Shown in pieces: positions 12,770 to 13,370 of a DNA stretch of 13,370 bases (positions within the stretch are counted from its first letter, which is position 1; every line of letters starts with the position of its first letter). Where the stretch lies: NCBI GenBank assembly GCA_903862805.1, contig CAIOZP010000087.1, forward strand, positions 1-13,370. Reading direction: 5' to 3'. A model generated the notes under the pieces. The model searched no databases. It saw only the letters and a program-made list of their open reading frames with translations, and was not told the DNA's origin. The stretch comes from an uncultured Fibrobacterota bacterium. Lineage in GTDB: Bacteria > Fibrobacterota > Chitinivibrionia > Chitinivibrionales > CAIOZP01. A program made the translations under genes and the position numbers.

Positions 12770-13370
12770 ATGAAGCAATCAGGATTAATCAGAAGATTTG
12801 CGGCGGCTGTTTTCGCCGTATCGGCTGTAACGGCGAACGTGGTGGCGCAGGGTCTTCCCGGAGATGTCAATATTTCCGAATTTTGGCGTGATATGTTGGT
12901 AAGGCATTCACCTTCTATCAACCCTGCATACATGACCGAAGAGAATTACGTTTCATTGCGTGGTGCTTTCGCGCCAACGCTTGGCGGAGCGTTTTATCTT
13001 TCAGAAATAGGCGTTACTATTCCGGTTGGCCTTTATCAATCGGTCGGTTTTACATGGCTTGGGCTTTCTTCCAAAGACCAGATCGCGGGAACAGAATACA
13101 ATGTGTACACAGGGTCGATAGATTCAACTGGCACAAATTACAAAGATAACAGATACCTTTACATGCTTTCCTATGCTGTGAATCCGTTCGACCGCTTCAG
13201 TATAGGTCTCAACGTAAACGCGTTTACCACGAGCATAGACAAACAGACTGGTATTTCTATTGACGCGGGTATCAGTTATCGAATCCTTCATCCGCTTATC
13301 GGCGACCATATTCTTGGTCTATCCGTTCAGAACCTTCTGTCGCCATCTTTTACAGGTGCAACTGGTGTAA
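12770..13370 (+). CDS. Outer-membrane beta-barrel protein, PorP/SprF- or PorV-like (3' end outside window)
   Basis: The frame from the ATG at 12770 stays open to the end of the window (200 codons), so only the N-terminal part is seen. AAGGA (12759-12763) lies 6 bases upstream. A signal peptide (MKQSGLIRRFAAAVFAVSAVTANVVA-QG) is followed by MLVRHSPSINPAYM, reminiscent of the N-P-A segment near the start of PorP/SprF and PorV-like barrels, and then by alternating-residue strands (SLRGAFAP, GAFYLSEIGVTIPVG, SVGFTWLGL, RYLYMLSYAVNP, FSIGLNVNAF, ISIDAGISYRI, HILGLSVQNLLSP). The GLSVQNL strand is typical for this barrel class. In relatives such barrels support type IX secretion or gliding, but no other component of that system is in view. 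It lies 39 bases after the beta-helix pair and probably belongs to the same operon. Barrel nature is likely; the exact family is uncertain. Confidence 0.7.
   Translation, partial: MKQSGLIRRFAAAVFAVSAVTANVVAQGLPGDVNISEFWRDMLVRHSPSINPAYMTEENYVSLRGAFAPTLGGAFYLSEIGVTIPVGLYQSVGFTWLGLSSKDQIAGTEYNVYTGSIDSTGTNYKDNRYLYMLSYAVNPFDRFSIGLNVNAFTTSIDKQTGISIDAGISYRILHPLIGDHILGLSVQNLLSPSFTGATGV

Noticed and set aside
1..13370. Mobile element, prophage, CRISPR array or tRNA-associated island
   Set aside because: No transposase, integrase, regularly spaced direct repeats or tRNA-like folds were seen, and all genes run in one direction with ordinary operon spacing.

Overview
The window looks like a chromosomal segment from a motile, diderm (Gram-negative type) bacterium with moderate GC. 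It carries a Pal-type peptidoglycan-associated lipoprotein, flagellar export-control genes, several secreted or lipid-anchored proteins and an outer-membrane beta-barrel gene. The mix resembles the FCB/Fibrobacterota side of the tree, but this is an inference from gene content, not a sequence match. All genes are on the + strand. No RNA genes, insertion sequences, phage genes or CRISPR arrays are visible.

Layout. (1) 1-405 is the C-terminal part of a DUF1697 protein. (2) 568-936 is a stand-alone CZB (chemoreceptor zinc-binding) protein; a hairpin overlaps its ribosome binding site and a strong terminator follows. (3) 1151-4103 is a flagellar cluster: a FliK-like hook-length control protein, a small FlhB-C-terminal homologue (FlhX/YlqH type), and an overlapping secreted protein of unknown function. 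(4) 4181-6166 is a tight partner-switching cluster: a small unknown protein, an RsbW-like ATPase, an unusual STAS-ATPase fusion with a damaged ATP-binding box, and a single-domain STAS protein. Such proteins normally control a sigma factor or another output by phosphorylation-dependent partner exchange; no sigma factor or phosphatase is present here, so the target is unknown. (5) 6202-8601 holds a large lipoprotein (SurA-like helical region plus TPRs), a terminator, then Pal and a second terminator: an envelope block. (6) 8758-10649 is a two-gene operon: an ADP-ribosylglycohydrolase-family enzyme and a PfkB-family protein that lacks the usual catalytic aspartate. (7) 10650-11065 is a non-coding, AT-rich stretch. 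(8) 11066-13370 has two tandem paralogous secreted right-handed beta-helix proteins and the start of an outer-membrane beta-barrel protein cut by the window end.

The strongest candidates for something undescribed are the partner-switching cluster with its STAS-ATPase fusion beside flagellar export genes, and the ADP-ribosylglycohydrolase/PfkB pair with an apparently catalytically altered kinase. Three terminators and several weakly supported promoters divide the segment into units. All functional statements rest on motifs read by eye.
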